Source of the DNA: UBA935 sp031555615
GTDB lineage: Bacteria; Bacillota; Clostridia; Lachnospirales; Lachnospiraceae
Direction: 5' to 3'
Assembly (NCBI GenBank): GCA_031555615.1
Contig: JAVBUF010000003.1
Location: 1 to 64,000, forward strand
DNA length: 64,000 bases
Shown in pieces: positions 42,104-51,046 of this stretch. Within the stretch, counting starts at the first letter, position 1. The number at the start of each line of letters is the position of its first letter. The notes beneath the pieces are model-generated. The model was not told the origin of the DNA and ran no database searches. It saw nothing but the letters and a program-made list of their open reading frames with translations. A program made the position numbers and the translations under genes.

Positions 42104-43507
42104 TTACTCTCCCGGCTTATTATTTTCTTTACTTAATGCAGTACCATTCACACAAATAATATGCTTATATTTGCCGCTGCCCGGATGCTGCTTGGGCATT
42201 TCATCGGACAATATTACCGTTACATCTTTTATCCCGTGAGAAGCTAAAAAAGTAATAAGAGACTCTTTCGCCTGCAGAAAGCAGGCTTCTTTATCATTAC
42301 CTTCCTTGGGCTCCATTCGTAACTCCATTTTATTTCCCTGATAAGCCAACACTTGAAATTTTTTGATGGAATGCACCTCTTTTAATGTCGCGTAAATTGC
42401 CAGCGGCGGAACTCCTGTTTCCTTGTTGTCCTGAGTAAGGTATACTACATCATCCGTACGCCCTTCCAATGTCAGCCAGGGTGATAAATTGCCGCAGGCA
42501 CACGGCTCACGATGCATCACGACGCGATCCGTAACCTCATAGCGAATAAAAGGCTGGGTATAGTTAAAAAGATTGGTCAGCAAAATCTTGTCTGCCTGTA
42601 CACCATCAGGAACAGGATTATTATCCTTATCCACTGGCTCCACAATAACCCAGTCATCATTGATATGGAAATGCTGTTCCGTGCATTCACACGCTATGGA
42701 GCCACCTTCGGTACAGGAGTAGGAGGTCTGTACATAACAGCCAAAAGTCTCTGATAAGCTTTTTCGCAATTTCTCCGAAAGATATTCTCCTCCTGTCATA
42801 ATCAAGACCGGATGGATATTCAGTCTCCCGCTCTTTTGTTCCTCAATCAGCAATTCCAGATTGGACGGATATCCGCCCAGCATAGCAGGCTGAAATTTAT
42901 TTAATTCCGCGACGATCTGCTCCGTGGGCAGCAAAGCGCTTGTAACCGCCATCTTGTTCTTCTTCCATGGCATCATCAGTTGTCGGGCACGCACAGAACT
43001 GTTGCCTAAATAAAACCCGCCTGTGGCAAACACACCGATTGATTTCCCGCCACGCAATATAAAGGATTTCATATCTTCTTTTCGGGCAAAGCTGCGGACG
43101 ACGTTGATGCCCCCCATGACATTGTTGGTTGTGCTGTCACATAAGGCTACCAGCGGATTGCCGGTAGAGCCGCTGGTGGTAAACACCATATACTTATCAA
43201 GATATTTGCGGCCGATATTATCAGAATTCTCCATAAAATGTTCAACATCCGCCAGTTTTACCACCGGGTCAGTGGGCCACTCATCAAACCGTGACATCAA
43301 CTGAACCTTATTCGTTGGAGGCAAATCCGTCAGAGCAAAATCACTGCCGATATGGCGGTATAAATTCCGGTATACCGGGCTGTGCTCTTTGGCCCACAAA
43401 ACCAGGTCATGCAGGCGGGCATCTCGCAGGTCTTCACGCTGCTTCTCGTTCAGTTTTTGGTATTCTTTACAAAACCTCATGGCTTTAAGCATACTGATCT
43501 TCTTCAT
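42104..43507 (-). CDS. CapK/phenylacetate-CoA ligase-like adenylate-forming enzyme
   Basis: About 467 residues from the ATG at 43507, picked because AAAGGGTGG precedes it closely. The AMP-binding P-loop is YMVFTTSGSTGNPLVALCDS; a second core stretch is SYSCTEGGSIACECTEQHFH; GRTDDVVYL near residue 370 marks the hinge to the C-terminal lid. The group includes phenylacetate-CoA ligase and CapK proteins of surface polysaccharide clusters, which activate an acid as adenylate. No ligated substrate can be named. It follows an SDR epimerase gene on the same strand. Confidence 0.85.
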   Translation of the reverse strand: MKKISMLKAMRFCKEYQKLNEKQREDLRDARLHDLVLWAKEHSPVYRNLYRHIGSDFALTDLPPTNKVQLMSRFDEWPTDPVVKLADVEHFMENSDNIGRKYLDKYMVFTTSGSTGNPLVALCDSTTNNVMGGINVVRSFARKEDMKSFILRGGKSIGVFATGGFYLGNSSVRARQLMMPWKKNKMAVTSALLPTEQIVAELNKFQPAMLGGYPSNLELLIEEQKSGRLNIHPVLIMTGGEYLSEKLRKSLSETFGCYVQTSYSCTEGGSIACECTEQHFHINDDWVIVEPVDKDNNPVPDGVQADKILLTNLFNYTQPFIRYEVTDRVVMHREPCACGNLSPWLTLEGRTDDVVYLTQDNKETGVPPLAIYATLKEVHSIKKFQVLAYQGNKMELRMEPKEGNDKEACFLQAKESLITFLASHGIKDVTVILSDEMPKQHPGSGKYKHIICVNGTALSKENNKPGE

Positions 43508-43565
43508 ATTTCCACCCTTTCTTCTGCCGCTGTAGCAGTCCAAGTCTCATTAGTGCAATATTACT

Positions 43566-44435
43566 TCATTGTCTTAAGCCATTGATATATGTATCAAGTA
43601 AATTATATATCCACATATTTAAATCAGAGAATTGAAAACCAAGTTCTTCAGCCTTTCTTAAATCCATACTATACTCAGGCGTTCCATTATACGGCGCTTC
43701 CTCGCCGGTATCCAAAAGAAGGGCTTTCTTATTTGTCTTGTCTTCAATATAGCTGATTATATCCGATAAGGAAATGTTTCCATAACTTGCAGCATTGATG
43801 CAACCGCAAAAATCATTATTTGCCATCCATGCGAGAAACCTGCCGGCTTCTTGCGACTGGATAAAAGCCATTTTCTCATTCCTATTATTTATATACATCG
43901 GAATCGAATTCATAATATGCTCAACGTAAAAAAATAATCTTTTTGTATAATCATCTTCACCTATCACATAGGGAAATCTGATAGCCGCAGCAGGAATATT
44001 ACCGTAAACCTGAAACAAAGCACTCTCTGCCTGACGCTTTACTTCATCATAAGGAAAGTCATTTCTCCTGCACCACTTAAGGGGATAAGCTTCCGGTTTA
44101 AAGTCAGCTTCAGTTAATTGGGGTTTTATCTTTGGATAAACTGACATGGTTGATATCTCAATATACTTATTACATCTTAATGCCTCCAGCAGATATTTTA
44201 TATCATTTGAACAGTACGCCAGACTGTCATAAGCAACGTCAAAATGTTTATCGTTTAGAGCATTATACAGACTTTCCGGATTTGTGCGGTCTAAAATAAT
44301 CCTGTCAACATCCCCCCCAAAGCAATCTCTGGTTTGACCGCGTGTTGCAATTGTGACCTTATGTCCATCTGATAATAAGTATTTTACTAAGTGAACCCCC
44401 ATATAACGGGTCCCGCCGATAACTAAAATATTCAT
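43566..44435 (-). CDS. NAD-dependent epimerase/dehydratase (SDR family)
   Basis: About 289 residues from the ATG at 44435, which has AGGAGG ahead of it; an upstream in-frame ATG (44474) overlaps the AraC gene. The nucleotide-binding start is MNILVIGGTRYMGVHLVKYL and IEISTMSVYPKIKP with DEVKRQAESALFQV resembles the Ser-Tyr-Lys area. The type is close to the CSP41-like/isoflavone-reductase-like epimerases. It resembles the SDR at 6370 in length and start but is not a copy. Upstream neighbour is an AraC regulator on the same strand. Confidence 0.85.
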   Translation of the reverse strand: MNILVIGGTRYMGVHLVKYLLSDGHKVTIATRGQTRDCFGGDVDRIILDRTNPESLYNALNDKHFDVAYDSLAYCSNDIKYLLEALRCNKYIEISTMSVYPKIKPQLTEADFKPEAYPLKWCRRNDFPYDEVKRQAESALFQVYGNIPAAAIRFPYVIGEDDYTKRLFFYVEHIMNSIPMYINNRNEKMAFIQSQEAGRFLAWMANNDFCGCINAASYGNISLSDIISYIEDKTNKKALLLDTGEEAPYNGTPEYSMDLRKAEELGFQFSDLNMWIYNLLDTYINGLRQ

Positions 44436-44445
44436 AAATAACCTC

Positions 44446-45306
44446 CTACTCCATATCGCCAGCCTGTTCATCATTGCCGTTTTTTATATAAAGACGGTAA
44501 TCTCTGGGGGAAAACCCCAGGTATTTCTTTGTAAATTTTGAAAAGTAGGAAATATCATCAAACCCCATCCGGAGGGCAATTTCGGAAATCGGATCATCGG
44601 TTTTTTCCAATGATTGCCGGATATTTTCCAGCTTAATCTGATTCAGCATTTTCAACGGTGAAGTGCCATAGGTCTTGGTAAACACCTGAATAAAATAATT
44701 AGCATTCATGTGAGCCAGGGAGGCCAGTCGGGAGATGGTTATTTTCTCGCTCAAATGGGTTTCCATATAGGTGATAATGCGGTCTAATTCCATCCGGTTT
44801 TCGCTGCCAGGGGAAGCCATCCGGTAAGAGCCGGACTGCAAAAATTCCATCAATATTTCGGAAAGAAGGGCTTGCTGGCGAAGCTGGCTGATAATTGGAT
44901 AAGAATTTGGGAAGGTCTTTATCAGTTCCTGGAAAAGAGTCTCCATTTTCACCGGATCGGCCGGTTTGACCAGATAATTACAGGTAATCAAATCAAACAG
45001 ACTTGTTCCATCCACCATGGAATTGAAATGACACCATAATTTCACCATTGTGTTATCATCTGCTATGCTGTAAGAATAATCACTATTGGCGGGTATCAAT
45101 ATCAGGTGATTTTTTGTTGCGGTATATTCAATATCATTGATGGTGATCCGGCAGACCCCATCTAAAATATAATAAAATCTGGAATAATTTGTGCGCTGAT
45201 GCTGGGCATGCCATATCTTCCGGTTCAGCGAACTCTTATAGGCACAGTAAATATCATTATGAATATTCGGCAGATAGCCGGTAACGCCGGTCAGTTCATG
45301 GGGCAT
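44446..45306 (-). CDS. AraC-family transcriptional regulator
   Basis: A 286-residue regulator with a cupin-type N-terminal sensor (YSRFYYILDGVCRITINDIE; LILIPANSDYSYSIADD) and two C-terminal helix-turn-helix units (ISRLASLAHMNANYFIQVFT; ISEIALRMGFDDISYFSKFT, then KKYLGFSPRDYR). Such proteins usually sense a sugar and activate neighbouring glycosidase genes. It is divergent from the fucosidase gene, with a perfect palindrome in the intergenic region, and heads the run of SDR, CapK-like, GNAT and GH2 genes. Ribosome site GGAGG precedes the ATG. Confidence 0.92.
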   Translation of the reverse strand: MPHELTGVTGYLPNIHNDIYCAYKSSLNRKIWHAQHQRTNYSRFYYILDGVCRITINDIEYTATKNHLILIPANSDYSYSIADDNTMVKLWCHFNSMVDGTSLFDLITCNYLVKPADPVKMETLFQELIKTFPNSYPIISQLRQQALLSEILMEFLQSGSYRMASPGSENRMELDRIITYMETHLSEKITISRLASLAHMNANYFIQVFTKTYGTSPLKMLNQIKLENIRQSLEKTDDPISEIALRMGFDDISYFSKFTKKYLGFSPRDYRLYIKNGNDEQAGDME

Positions 45307-45322
45307 GTTTTTTCCTCCTGCC

Positions 45323-45352
45323 AGCTTAGAAAATTACAAGTTTTTCTAAGCT
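45323..45352. promoter_or_regulatory. Perfect 11-base inverted repeat between AraC gene and fucosidase gene
   Basis: AGCTTAGAAAA (45323-45333) and TTTTCTAAGCT (45342-45352) are exact reverse complements with an 8-base gap, 17 bases from the AraC start and upstream of the fucosidase. The place suggests an operator, but an RNA hairpin in the AraC mRNA leader is also possible. Confidence 0.55.
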
Positions 45353-45429
45353 TTGTCTCAAGCTATTATAACATGCCTTGGTTATAATGAGAAAGAATAA
45401 AAGAAAATTATTGGAGGAGGATCACACTT

Positions 45430-46779
45430 ATGAAGCCATGGTTTGAACAGGCAAAACTGGGAATATTTTTACATTGGGGAATCTACGCCGTAGAGGGCGT
45501 TCTGGAATCCTGGGCCTTTGGCAGCGGCAGCATATCTTATGAGGAATACATGAAGCAGCTGGAGGGCTTTACCGCATCCAATTATCATCCCGAAAAATGG
45601 GCTGAGCTGATCAAACAGTCAGGAGCAAGATATGCAATCCTGACGGCAAAACATCATGACGGCGTATGCCTGTTTGATACTGCTTACACGGATTTGACCG
45701 TAACTAACAAAACCAAAGCCGGACGCGATTTGATCAAACCTTATTGTGAAGCCCTAAGGGAAGAAGGCATTAAGGTGGGAATCTACTTTACCAACACTGA
45801 CTGGGCTGATGATGATCATATGACGGCACTGCTGGACATCAGTAAAGAGGAACTGGATGAATTGCGAAAAAGAAAAACCGCTTACTCTTCCATGTGGCCG
45901 GAACAGATACCGGAGCAAAAGGTGACAGAGGGAATAAACGTGCCGGAAAACCGGAAGCAGGAATGGGATGCATTTATGGAACGTTATAAAGGAGAAATCC
46001 GGGAACTGTTAACCAACTACGGAAAAATCGATCTGTTCTGGACCGATGCCATGCTATACCGGAAGGGATTATCCTGGGATACCAAAAATGTTAAGGATAT
46101 GATTGTTGAATTGCAGCCGGATATCCTGGTAAACGGCCGTTTGGATGGCTATGGTGATTTTCTTACTTCCGAGCAGCGGCTGCCCTTAAGACCGATTTCG
46201 GAAACGGTCTGGGAATACTGCCACACCTTTAATGAATCCTGGGGTTATCAGGGCAGTGACAAGAGATATAAGGATACAAAACAAGTCGTAAAATTATTTA
46301 CCGAATGTATCAGCATGGGCGGCAATATGCTGATTGGGGCCGGACCCAAGGAAAATGGTGATTTCCCCGAAGAAGTGGAACAGGTAATGCGGGAAATGGG
46401 CCAGTGGACACGCCGATACGAGGAAGCCATTTTTCCTACCGAAAGAGGTCTGGACTTTAATTATTGCCGCTACCCCTCCACCTTGTCTAAAGATAAGAAA
46501 ACCCTTTACTTATTCTTAAATGACAGACCTAATCCTTATATTATGCTGAATGGCATCCGTAATTCCTTTAAAAAAATCACTTCTATGAAGAGCGGCCGGG
46601 AGTTGACCTGTTCGATTACCGGAGGTGCACCGTGGGTTAACATTCCGGGATGTAAATGGATTGCTCTGGATGATGAGGATCTGGATGATATCTGTACGGT
46701 CATCAAAATAGAACTGGAAGAAGCTATTGACCTCTGGGACGTCAATCATCCTGTACATTTTGGTGCCCAGACAAATTAA
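45430..46779 (+). CDS. Alpha-L-fucosidase, glycoside hydrolase family 29
   Basis: A 449-residue GH29 enzyme with no signal peptide, so probably cytosolic. It starts WFEQAKLGIFLHWGIYAVEG, the family's usual beginning; ARYAILTAKHHDGVCLFDTA carries the conserved HHD; IDLFWTDAMLY holds the Asp expected to be the nucleophile. It would release terminal L-fucose from imported oligosaccharides or glycoconjugates. It is alone on the plus strand with a GGAGGAGG ribosome site, regulated probably by the divergent AraC protein, and ends at a strong terminator. Confidence 0.93.
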   Translation: MKPWFEQAKLGIFLHWGIYAVEGVLESWAFGSGSISYEEYMKQLEGFTASNYHPEKWAELIKQSGARYAILTAKHHDGVCLFDTAYTDLTVTNKTKAGRDLIKPYCEALREEGIKVGIYFTNTDWADDDHMTALLDISKEELDELRKRKTAYSSMWPEQIPEQKVTEGINVPENRKQEWDAFMERYKGEIRELLTNYGKIDLFWTDAMLYRKGLSWDTKNVKDMIVELQPDILVNGRLDGYGDFLTSEQRLPLRPISETVWEYCHTFNESWGYQGSDKRYKDTKQVVKLFTECISMGGNMLIGAGPKENGDFPEEVEQVMREMGQWTRRYEEAIFPTERGLDFNYCRYPSTLSKDKKTLYLFLNDRPNPYIMLNGIRNSFKKITSMKSGRELTCSITGGAPWVNIPGCKWIALDDEDLDDICTVIKIELEEAIDLWDVNHPVHFGAQTN

Positions 46780-46785
46780 TGTATC

Positions 46786-46834
46786 AAAAGCCCAAACTAA
46801 TATCATTTGTAAGGATAACAGTTTGGGCTTTTTC
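46786..46834. terminator. Bidirectional intrinsic terminator
   Basis: AAAAGCCCAAACT pairs with AGTTTGGGCTTTTT around a 22-base loop; it separates the converging fucosidase and amidase genes. Confidence 0.85.
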
Positions 46835-46854
46835 TGATGACATTGATATTACTT

Positions 46855-47640
46855 TTACACTGTTTCCTCTTTATGGATTTTCTTTTCAATACCTTCAACA
46901 ATTACTTTGGAAAGCTGATCGACATAATTTTCATTTGTCAGCTTTTTACATTCCTCCGCATTGGACAAATAGCCGATTTCCAACAAAACCGCCGGAATAT
47001 TGCTGTGCCGTATAACAACAAACTGTTCTTCTCTGGTACCTCGTGCCGATGTGATATGGCTTGCCGTTATTTCAGCCATAATACTGTCGGCATATTTTTT
47101 CCCCTCTTGACTGCCTGGATAATAATAACACTCAAATCCTTTGATTTTTGCATCTTTCTTGTAATAGTTACAATGAATACTGACAAACAAGTCTGCCGCC
47201 GCGTTATTCGTAATATTAACTCTCTCGTCCAGCGAATAAAAGGTATCATCTTCCCTGATCCTTACTACCCTTACACCTTTTTCCTGCAAATATTGTTCCA
47301 CCCTTTCCGCTACCCGAAGATTAATATCCTTCTCGTATATGCTGCCGGAGCTGGTACCTATATCCTTGCCGCCATGCCCGGCATCAAGAATTACCGTAAA
47401 TTCTACTGCTTCTTCTTTTCTCAAACTGATATTTACAGCACTTATAATATTGGATGTTTCCCGGTTTACCGGTATTGCAGCCGGTGATGGGACAAACATC
47501 CGGTAAATAAACAGGCCTCCGCATATCAATAGGGAAAGAATAGCAATAAGCATCAGACCTACTAATGTCCGTAATATATATGCAATAATGATTCTTTTTC
47601 TTTTTTTTCGACGTTTTTGGTAATACCTGACACGATTCAT
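46855..47640 (-). CDS. N-acetylmuramoyl-L-alanine amidase (Amidase_3)
   Basis: A 261-residue cell-wall hydrolase. A basic N-terminus (RRKKRKR) and a hydrophobic segment about residues 18-48 anchor it to the membrane. The catalytic domain begins FTVILDAGHGGKDIGTSSG (zinc His), includes YEKDINLRVAERVEQYL with the Glu ligand, DLFVSIHCNYYK (second His) and VLLEIGYLSNAEECKKL with the catalytic Glu. It cuts the amide bond between MurNAc and the stem peptide. The CwlD-like architecture would fit spore cortex maturation, but general division roles are possible. Confidence 0.92.
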   Translation of the reverse strand: MNRVRYYQKRRKKRKRIIIAYILRTLVGLMLIAILSLLICGGLFIYRMFVPSPAAIPVNRETSNIISAVNISLRKEEAVEFTVILDAGHGGKDIGTSSGSIYEKDINLRVAERVEQYLQEKGVRVVRIREDDTFYSLDERVNITNNAAADLFVSIHCNYYKKDAKIKGFECYYYPGSQEGKKYADSIMAEITASHITSARGTREEQFVVIRHSNIPAVLLEIGYLSNAEECKKLTNENYVDQLSKVIVEGIEKKIHKEETV

Positions 47641-47965
47641 ATCTGTTGTATTTCCTTTAGCAGCGCTGATCTGGCGCCGTTATTTTCTTTAGTCTTTTCC
47701 TGGGATCAGCTCATAATATAGTTAATCCTCTATAAGATTATATTTAATAATTGTAAAATAATTGTCAAATCATCCGTTAACATTTCATCCTTTTCTAATT
47801 TATGATATATCAGTTTTCCGATAGAATTATTTAGGATTTCATTAGAAGAGGCCAAACAGCAAATGCTAACCCTTACAATTAAAAATAGCAGCCTGCACCA
47901 TTTGGCAGACTGCTACCCATTTAATCAACAACCGGTAACTACCCTGTAAAATGTGAAGAATCTGG
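47641..47965. other. Intergenic region, AT-rich
   Basis: 325 bases with no supported gene. The right part holds the terminator of the acetyltransferase gene (47886-47915); the remainder is AT-rich and presumably carries the promoter of the amidase gene, whose boxes are not clear. Confidence 0.5.
47886..47915 (-). terminator. Intrinsic terminator after the GNAT gene
   Basis: Minus-strand TAGCAG-T-CTGC pairs with GCAG-G-CTGCTA and is followed by TTTTTAATTG. Confidence 0.8.
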
Positions 47966-48466
47966 TTACAAATACTTTTCCATAAGGTAAAATGTTCCCT
48001 TTCTCCACTCTGCCTTTCCGACTTCTTTATATCCACAATTACAGTATAGCTTGAGGGCATACGGATTTAATGAAAATACATCTAATCTGATCGCTTCTAT
48101 TCCATCTTTTACCGTCATATCTTCAATATATCGCATTGTGTCTTTTGCCACACCATTATTTTGAAGTTTCGGATTCACACATAGCCTGTGCAGAACATAA
48201 AATGGTCTCCCGGGTTCTTCCCACTTACCATTTTTGTATTCTTCATCACTTTCCTTGTTTAATGCAAAAATTACGGCGATTTGGTTATCAACACAACCTA
48301 TATATAATTGTTTTTTACAGATATCCTGTAAAAAATTTTCACCTGTCGGATATATTTCATCCCATTGTATAATTCCTTTACTTTCCATTTCATTAATCGC
48401 ATTTTTTACAAGTTCATTTATGCTTTCCAAATCTTCCCTCACCGCTTGCCGAAACTCAATTCCCAT
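47966..48466 (-). CDS. GNAT-family N-acetyltransferase
   Basis: About 166 residues from the ATG at 48466, preceded by GGGAGGGG; the upstream in-frame ATG at 48493 is before that site. The acetyl-CoA-binding region is LHRLCVNPKLQNNGVAKDTM RY and the C-terminal strand reads AIRLDVFSLNPYALKLYCNC GYKEVG. The start FRQAVREDLESINELVKNAI is family-typical. Substrate is unknown. Followed by its own terminator; not obviously linked to the sigma factor genes 17 bases upstream, though it may be read from the same transcript. Confidence 0.85.
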   Translation of the reverse strand: MGIEFRQAVREDLESINELVKNAINEMESKGIIQWDEIYPTGENFLQDICKKQLYIGCVDNQIAVIFALNKESDEEYKNGKWEEPGRPFYVLHRLCVNPKLQNNGVAKDTMRYIEDMTVKDGIEAIRLDVFSLNPYALKLYCNCGYKEVGKAEWRKGTFYLMEKYL

Positions 48467-48509
48467 TCTTATACCCCTCCCTTTCCCTTTCAAACATATA
48501 TTTCTATCT

Positions 48510-49742
48510 TTATTTTATAACTATCCCGCCATCCCCTGCTATGGATATATCATATCCTTCAGTGGGAAAGGTAAGATTGATTTGACAGCTTCCATCCGCA
48601 TATTCCAGCAAGGTAACCACTGCTCCATTCTTAACATCCTGCAAATCTTCTTCATAATCCTGGCGGATTAGATCGTAAACATTTTGTGTTATTTCCCCCT
48701 GCTCCACTAAAGCCTTTTCCTCTTTCAGCTTTGCAGCTATCCAGTCCTTAAATTCATCATAGGATAAAACACGGGGCTTTACAGGACCCGCGGCTGCTTT
48801 AGTGGGATCCGCCAGGTAAGATAAATTCTGTTGGTTTCCATCTGCTGCCACTTCTTGATTTGCCGCACTGTTATCTATACCTTCCGATTCTGCCGGTACT
48901 TCTGTCTCCTCACTTTCCTCCCCCAGAATATTCTCTAAATATTTATCTGCTTTTTCCTTGTCGGCCAGGGATTTATCAATGGGAAGAGAAAAAACTGCAC
49001 TAATTCCTTCAAATGAGGTATTGGACTTCAGCTCTCCTGTTTCTTCATTATAGATAAAAGCGTTTTTGTTGAAAAAACTGCCTTCGTTAATTCCCAGATA
49101 GATCTCTCTGTCAGCAAACATGGTAATCTCATCACATTCAATAATACGGTACAATACACCATCCACAACCTTTTCGGTATGACCGCCATTTAAGGTATGG
49201 GCATTTACCTGCCATGGTTTTAACCCTTTAATATAAGGGGAAATGTAAAAGAAAGTATTGTCATACTCCGGATCCGTGGTTTCCGGCATCGGACTTCCAT
49301 CCTCCTTTTGAATCGCAACAATAGCATAGGTACGGTCACTTAAAAGTTCTCCGTCCGCATATGTCTGATGTTCGGTAATATCCTTACCGGATACTAACGC
49401 CAGAAGTGTGAAATTATATCCTCCCGAAGGTATGGTTTGATTGATGTTAATGGCTGTATCACTATCAAATGCCGCGCTTAATAATCCATCCGACAGTTCT
49501 TCTGCAACCTTGCCGGGATTAAGAAAGTGCCATGCGGCAAATGCGGTGGTATTGATACCTAAAACCAGCACGGCAACAGCCGCCGCGGTTCTCAAGTAAC
49601 GTTTCATGGTATTTTTTTTCATATCCTTACCCTCTCTGATCATTCTTCTCTTCGTTTTTGCAATTAATTCCGGAGCTGGTGTTTCCCTGCTGCCCAAAGC
49701 TTCCTTCAGCAGCATATCAAAATCTACTTTATTATGCTTCAT
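48510..49742 (-). CDS. Membrane-anchored DUF4179-like protein, probable anti-sigma factor
   Basis: A 410-residue protein with a short cytosolic N-terminus (DMLLKEALGSRETPAPELIA, then KTKRRM), a membrane helix at about residues 50-72 (LRTAAAVAVLVLGINTTAFA), and a large extracellular part. The extracellular part includes a DUF4179-type beta domain (residues about 90-265), an acidic linker (EESEETEVPAESEG) and a C-terminal piece ending ISIAGDGGIVIK. The N-terminus overlaps the end of the ECF sigma factor gene by 11 bases, the classic sigma/anti-sigma pairing. The signal sensed is unknown. Confidence 0.75.
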   Translation of the reverse strand: MKHNKVDFDMLLKEALGSRETPAPELIAKTKRRMIREGKDMKKNTMKRYLRTAAAVAVLVLGINTTAFAAWHFLNPGKVAEELSDGLLSAAFDSDTAININQTIPSGGYNFTLLALVSGKDITEHQTYADGELLSDRTYAIVAIQKEDGSPMPETTDPEYDNTFFYISPYIKGLKPWQVNAHTLNGGHTEKVVDGVLYRIIECDEITMFADREIYLGINEGSFFNKNAFIYNEETGELKSNTSFEGISAVFSLPIDKSLADKEKADKYLENILGEESEETEVPAESEGIDNSAANQEVAADGNQQNLSYLADPTKAAAGPVKPRVLSYDEFKDWIAAKLKEEKALVEQGEITQNVYDLIRQDYEEDLQDVKNGAVVTLLEYADGSCQINLTFPTEGYDISIAGDGGIVIK

Positions 49743-50340
49743 ATTGACTTTCCACCAATCCTTTCTGTAACATTCTTCTTGCCTTAAATAATCTGCTTTT
49801 CACCGTTCCTTCCGGCAGATTTAAGGCATCGGATATCTCTGCAACGCTCATTTCCAGGGTATAGTACAGGATAATAGGGACTCTGTATTTTTCCGGTAAA
49901 GATTTTACCAAATCCTGTACCATACGGATTTCTTCCTGCCTCATATATTGCTCCTCCATACTGGTACCACATGGAATATTTTCATCCATAGGCTGCATAC
50001 CTGCCAATCGATTGCGTCTGGCATATTTCCTTTTCCAGCTTTTCCAGATATAAATAGCTGTGGACAAAAGAAAGCCTTTGGGATTTTCCGCTTCCAATAC
50101 TTTCCGCGGCTGTTCCAGTATCTTTACAAAAGTCTCCTGAAACAAATCGTCAGCATCCTCCTTAGAATAGGTGAGGCTGCGGCATAATCTATAAATGGTA
50201 TCACTATAATCATCTACCATCCCCAGTAATCCATAGTTAGGGTTTGGCCTTTCTCTTTGAATCGTATTTTCTTTATTTGCTGCACGTGCTGCTTCCAAAA
50301 TTTTTCTCCTTTCGAAATCCCTATACCTGTTAATAGTCAT
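49732..50340 (-). CDS. ECF-type RNA polymerase sigma factor
   Basis: About 202 residues if it starts at the ATG at 50340; a TTG at 50349 and a later Met at about residue 41 (MVDDYSDTIYRLC) are also possible since no strong ribosome site decides. Region 2 is IYRLCRSLTYSKEDADDLFQ followed by ETFVKIL; region 4 is LPEKYRVPIILYYTLEMSVA with EISDALNLPEGTVKSRLFKA. It would direct RNA polymerase to stress genes and is held in check by the downstream membrane protein. Confidence 0.9.
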   Translation of the reverse strand: MTINRYRDFERRKILEAARAANKENTIQRERPNPNYGLLGMVDDYSDTIYRLCRSLTYSKEDADDLFQETFVKILEQPRKVLEAENPKGFLLSTAIYIWKSWKRKYARRNRLAGMQPMDENIPCGTSMEEQYMRQEEIRMVQDLVKSLPEKYRVPIILYYTLEMSVAEISDALNLPEGTVKSRLFKARRMLQKGLVESQYEA

Positions 50341-50386
50341 GAGATTCAAAATGGTTTATTTAATTATTTAAAAATTTATTTAAAAG

Positions 50387-50575
50387 TTATTTAAAAAACC
50401 GAAGAAAAGCAAATTGCTTCATCTCCGGTTTTCGCACCAGCATTATTGCACTTCTGGCGTTATCCATCCCTTTGCTCAGGAAAACAATATCTCTGAGTTT
50501 ATCGAGCATATTATTATAGGTTTGAATATCAGATACGGACAAAGCACAATCAAATGCAACGGCCTGACCATTCAT
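50387..50575 (-). CDS. Doubtful small ORF, 62 codons
   Basis: Starts with ATG overlapping the stop codon of the GNAT gene (ATGA), product MNGQAVAFDCALSVSDIQTY... with no recognised domain. Against it, a terminator-type hairpin (50395-50432) lies inside its last codons. It may be a coupled small gene or chance. Confidence 0.3.
   Translation of the reverse strand: MNGQAVAFDCALSVSDIQTYNNMLDKLRDIVFLSKGMDNARSAIMLVRKPEMKQFAFLRFFK
50395..50432 (-). terminator. Intrinsic terminator downstream of the GNAT gene
   Basis: Minus-strand AAAACCG-AGA-AAGC pairs with GCTT-CTT-CGGTTTT in an interrupted stem, followed by TTAAAT. It ends the acetyltransferase transcript. Confidence 0.65.
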
Positions 50576-51012
50576 CGTTTTTTTTTCAGATAGACCATAT
50601 CAACCAGTTGTATTCCATCTTCAAACATTGGATGGTCATAGTTATCAATAAAGAAATTCTTTACTCTGTGTGATTCTGTAAAACCGCAGGTATTATAGAA
50701 AGAAAGAATTGAATGACAATCGCCGGTTCCGACGTACATAACATTGCAATCGGAATAATGAGCAAATCCAAATTCTATCAGGCTTTTCCCATATCCTCTT
50801 CGCCAGCAATCAGGCAAAACAGCAATGTTTTTAAGCTCATAAATGCCATCGGCTTCCTTGGTTATTACACACTCCGCTTTTATACCGTTATCATCCAAAA
50901 CAAACATTTCACCCTTCTCAAGGTATTTATCGATCATATCTTCCTGTTCATCGGCCAACAACAGCAAATCCATATATTCTTTTTTTGCACCTGTAACTTT
51001 TTTAATATTCAT
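50572..51012 (-). CDS. GNAT-family N-acetyltransferase
   Basis: A 146-residue acetyltransferase with ECVITKEADGIYELKNIAVL (beta 4) and the acetyl-CoA loop PDCWRRGYGKSLIEFGFAHY, then SFYNTCGFTESHRVKNFFID NYDHP, ending near YLKKKR. The C-terminal pattern is that of small YhbS/Rim-like acetyltransferases annotated widely in Clostridia. Substrate unknown. It follows an SRPBCC gene by 34 bases on the same strand. Confidence 0.85.
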   Translation of the reverse strand: MNIKKVTGAKKEYMDLLLLADEQEDMIDKYLEKGEMFVLDDNGIKAECVITKEADGIYELKNIAVLPDCWRRGYGKSLIEFGFAHYSDCNVMYVGTGDCHSILSFYNTCGFTESHRVKNFFIDNYDHPMFEDGIQLVDMVYLKKKR

Positions 51013-51046
51013 TATTTACTCTCTCCTTATTTAATTGGGACTCCCC

